Part shown: positions 5,572 to 6,526 of the stretch, piece by piece
How positions within the stretch are numbered: the stretch's first letter is position 1
Layout: each line of letters begins with the position of its first letter
Assembly: GCA_026984415.1 (NCBI GenBank)
Contig: JALSSE010000453.1
Span: forward strand, 1 to 6,526
Length of the DNA: 6,526 nt
From: Hydrogenothermaceae bacterium
GTDB taxonomy: Bacteria > Aquificota > Aquificae > Hydrogenothermales > Hydrogenothermaceae
Direction of reading: 5' to 3'
The notes under the pieces: model-generated
Database searches by the model: none
Told to the model about the DNA's origin: nothing
What the model saw: only the letters and a program-made list of their open reading frames with translations
Program-made: the position numbers and the translations under genes

Positions 5572-6321
5572 TTAGATTTTTGCTAAAATTTCTTCTGGAA
5601 TATCAAAGTTAGAATAAACTTTCTGTACATCATCATTGTCTTCTAAAGCATCTAACAGTTTCATCAGTTTTTCAGCTGTATTTGTATCTTTTATTTCAAC
5701 TGAAGTAGAAGGTATTTTTGTAAGTTCAGCTTTTTCTATTTTTACTCCCTGATTTTCCAAGTTTTCTTTTACAGAGTAAAGTTCTTGAGGTTCTGTTCTT
5801 ATTTCGTAGAATTCTGAATCTTCAGTTATTACATCTTCAGCTCCAGCCTCTATTGCTTTTTCAAATATTTCCTCTTCATCGTATTCATTCTTTGGAACAA
5901 AAATTACCCCTTTATCTTCAAACAGGAAAGATACACATCCTGAAGAACCTAAATTTCCACCGTGTTTTGAAAAAATATGTCTTACTTCTGCGGTTGTTCT
6001 GTTTCTGTTATCTGTTAAAGCTTCTACTATTATTGCAACACCTTCAGGTCCATAACCTTCATAACTTACCTCTTCGTAAGTTACCCCTTCAAGCTCTCCA
6101 GTACCTCTTTTTATAGCCCTTTCAATATTTTCAGCAGGCATATTAGCCTCTTTTGCTTTTTCAATTGCTATTCTCAATCTTGGGTTAAATTCAGGGTCAC
6201 CACCACCCTGCCTTGCAGCTACAGTTATTTCTCTGATTATCTTTGTAAAAATCTGACCTCTTTTTGCATCAACTTTAGCTTTTTTATTTCTGATGTTGTG
6301 CCATTTACTATGTCCAGCCAT
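5572..6321 (-). CDS. yebC: YebC/PmpR family protein (TACO1 homologue)
   Basis: This is a 249-residue, full-length YebC protein. It opens with the invariant [10 protein letters not shown] and continues with [34 protein letters not shown] (about 89-109), GGNLG at 121-125 and the C-terminal [13 protein letters not shown] (228-240). Family members have been described as DNA-binding regulators (PmpR), and more recently as ribosome-associated factors that ease translation of difficult sequences such as proline runs, like mitochondrial TACO1. The Aquifex aeolicus member has a known three-domain structure. The ATG at 6321 follows a near-perfect AAAGGAGG ribosome binding site (complement of 6330-6337) with 8-base spacing, which suggests strong translation. 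It is the first gene of the leftward operon with ruvC and rdgB. Confidence 0.97.
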   Translation of the reverse strand: MAGHSKWHNIRNKKAKVDAKRGQIFTKIIREITVAARQGGGDPEFNPRLRIAIEKAKEANMPAENIERAIKRGTGELEGVTYEEVSYEGYGPEGVAIIVEALTDNRNRTTAEVRHIFSKHGGNLGSSGCVSFLFEDKGVIFVPKNEYDEEEIFEKAIEAGAEDVITEDSEFYEIRTEPQELYSVKENLENQGVKIEKAELTKIPSTSVEIKDTNTAEKLMKLLDALEDNDDVQKVYSNFDIPEEILAKI

Positions 6322-6363
6322 TTATAAAACCTCCTTTATTCTTTCTCAGCCATAATTTGTAAC

Positions 6364-6392
6364 TTCACATTATTTTTTCAAGTATATATTAT
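6364..6392 (+). promoter_or_regulatory. Promoter for the endonuclease III-like gene
   Basis: TTCACA (6364-6369) and TATTAT (6387-6392) are separated by exactly 17 bases. Each matches the sigma-70 consensus at five of six positions. Transcription would start near 6399, giving a leader of about 38 bases before the TTG start at 6437. Confidence 0.5.
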
Positions 6393-6393
6393 A
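6388..6393 (-). promoter_or_regulatory. -10 box for the yebC-ruvC-rdgB operon
   Basis: Read leftward, this is a perfect TATAAT. It overlaps the plus-strand -10 (6387-6392) almost completely. The expected start point is near 6381, about 60 bases ahead of the yebC ATG. No good -35 is seen at the expected distance (around 6411-6416). Confidence 0.4.
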
Positions 6394-6436
6394 AGTATTT
6401 TTTTAAATTAATTACAGGCAGGAGAAATTTAAAAGG

Positions 6437-6526
6437 TTGGAAAATAAAAATATTTTTACAGAAGTTTACAATAGATTTTTAAAATACTACGGATTTCAAA
6501 ACTGGTGGCCGGTACATAAAGGTATA
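6437..6526 (+). CDS. Endonuclease III-like (HhH-GPD) DNA glycosylase, N-terminal fragment
   Basis: Only the first 30 codons are inside the window, and the frame is open at the right edge. The segment VYNRFLKYYGFQNWWPVHKG matches the characteristic start of endonuclease III-related proteins (a YGxQxWWP pattern just before the helix-hairpin-helix glycosylase core). These proteins remove damaged bases, and MagIII-type relatives remove 3-methyladenine. The catalytic core and any iron-sulfur cluster lie outside the window, so substrate and activity cannot be judged. The proposed start is TTG at 6437, with AGGAGA at 6420-6425 as ribosome binding site at a longish 11-base spacing. The frame is closed upstream by TAA at 6404 and has no ATG between. 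It is divergent from yebC. Confidence 0.6.
   Translation, partial: MENKNIFTEVYNRFLKYYGFQNWWPVHKGI

Noticed and set aside
5853..6116. Plus-strand open frame opposite yebC
   Set aside because: It is the mirror of a highly conserved gene, and its Leu/His-rich translation is explained by the reverse complement of Glu/Lys codons.

Overview
The window is AT-rich (roughly 30% G+C by eye) bacterial chromosome. The conserved proteins, the lysine/glutamate/isoleucine-rich composition and the signal-peptide-bearing beta-barrel protein all point to a Gram-negative thermophile. The most likely source is Aquificota, probably Hydrogenothermaceae (a Sulfurihydrogenibium-like organism). That placement is an inference from composition and protein style; no rRNA or other marker is present. 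Coding density is high, and no insertion sequence, tRNA, rRNA, CRISPR array or prophage gene is visible.

Layout from left to right. (1) The 5' part of a Nudix hydrolase gene runs leftward off the window edge (1-215, minus). (2) Divergent to it, on the plus strand, are an outer-membrane beta-barrel protein (361-1257) and a complete mutS2 (1322-3652) with ATPase, coiled-coil, KOW-like and Smr parts. (3) After a 197-bp non-coding gap comes a type II toxin-antitoxin pair: a 59-residue DUF2281/VapB-like antitoxin (3850-4029) overlapping a PIN-domain VapC-like toxin (4019-4444) by 11 bases. (4) Converging on it from the right is a tight three-gene minus-strand operon, yebC-ruvC-rdgB (transcribed from 6321 down to 4467, with gaps of 1 and 9 bases). 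(5) Divergent from yebC, the first 30 codons of an endonuclease III-like (HhH-GPD) DNA glycosylase start at 6437 and run off the right edge.

Functionally this is mostly a genome-maintenance neighbourhood. RdgB, and possibly the Nudix protein, clean the nucleotide pool. The HhH-GPD protein would act in base excision, RuvC resolves Holliday junctions, and MutS2 acts on branched DNA and/or collided ribosomes. YebC, the usual neighbour of ruvC, is a translation or regulatory factor. The toxin-antitoxin pair and the outer-membrane protein are the accessory elements.

I found no convincing new multi-gene system. The points most worth a second look are: a MutS2 whose Smr domain lacks the usual LDLRG motif; an A-rich, dnaX-type slippery tract inside the antitoxin; overlapping back-to-back -10 elements between yebC and the glycosylase gene; and TTG starts in four of the nine genes.
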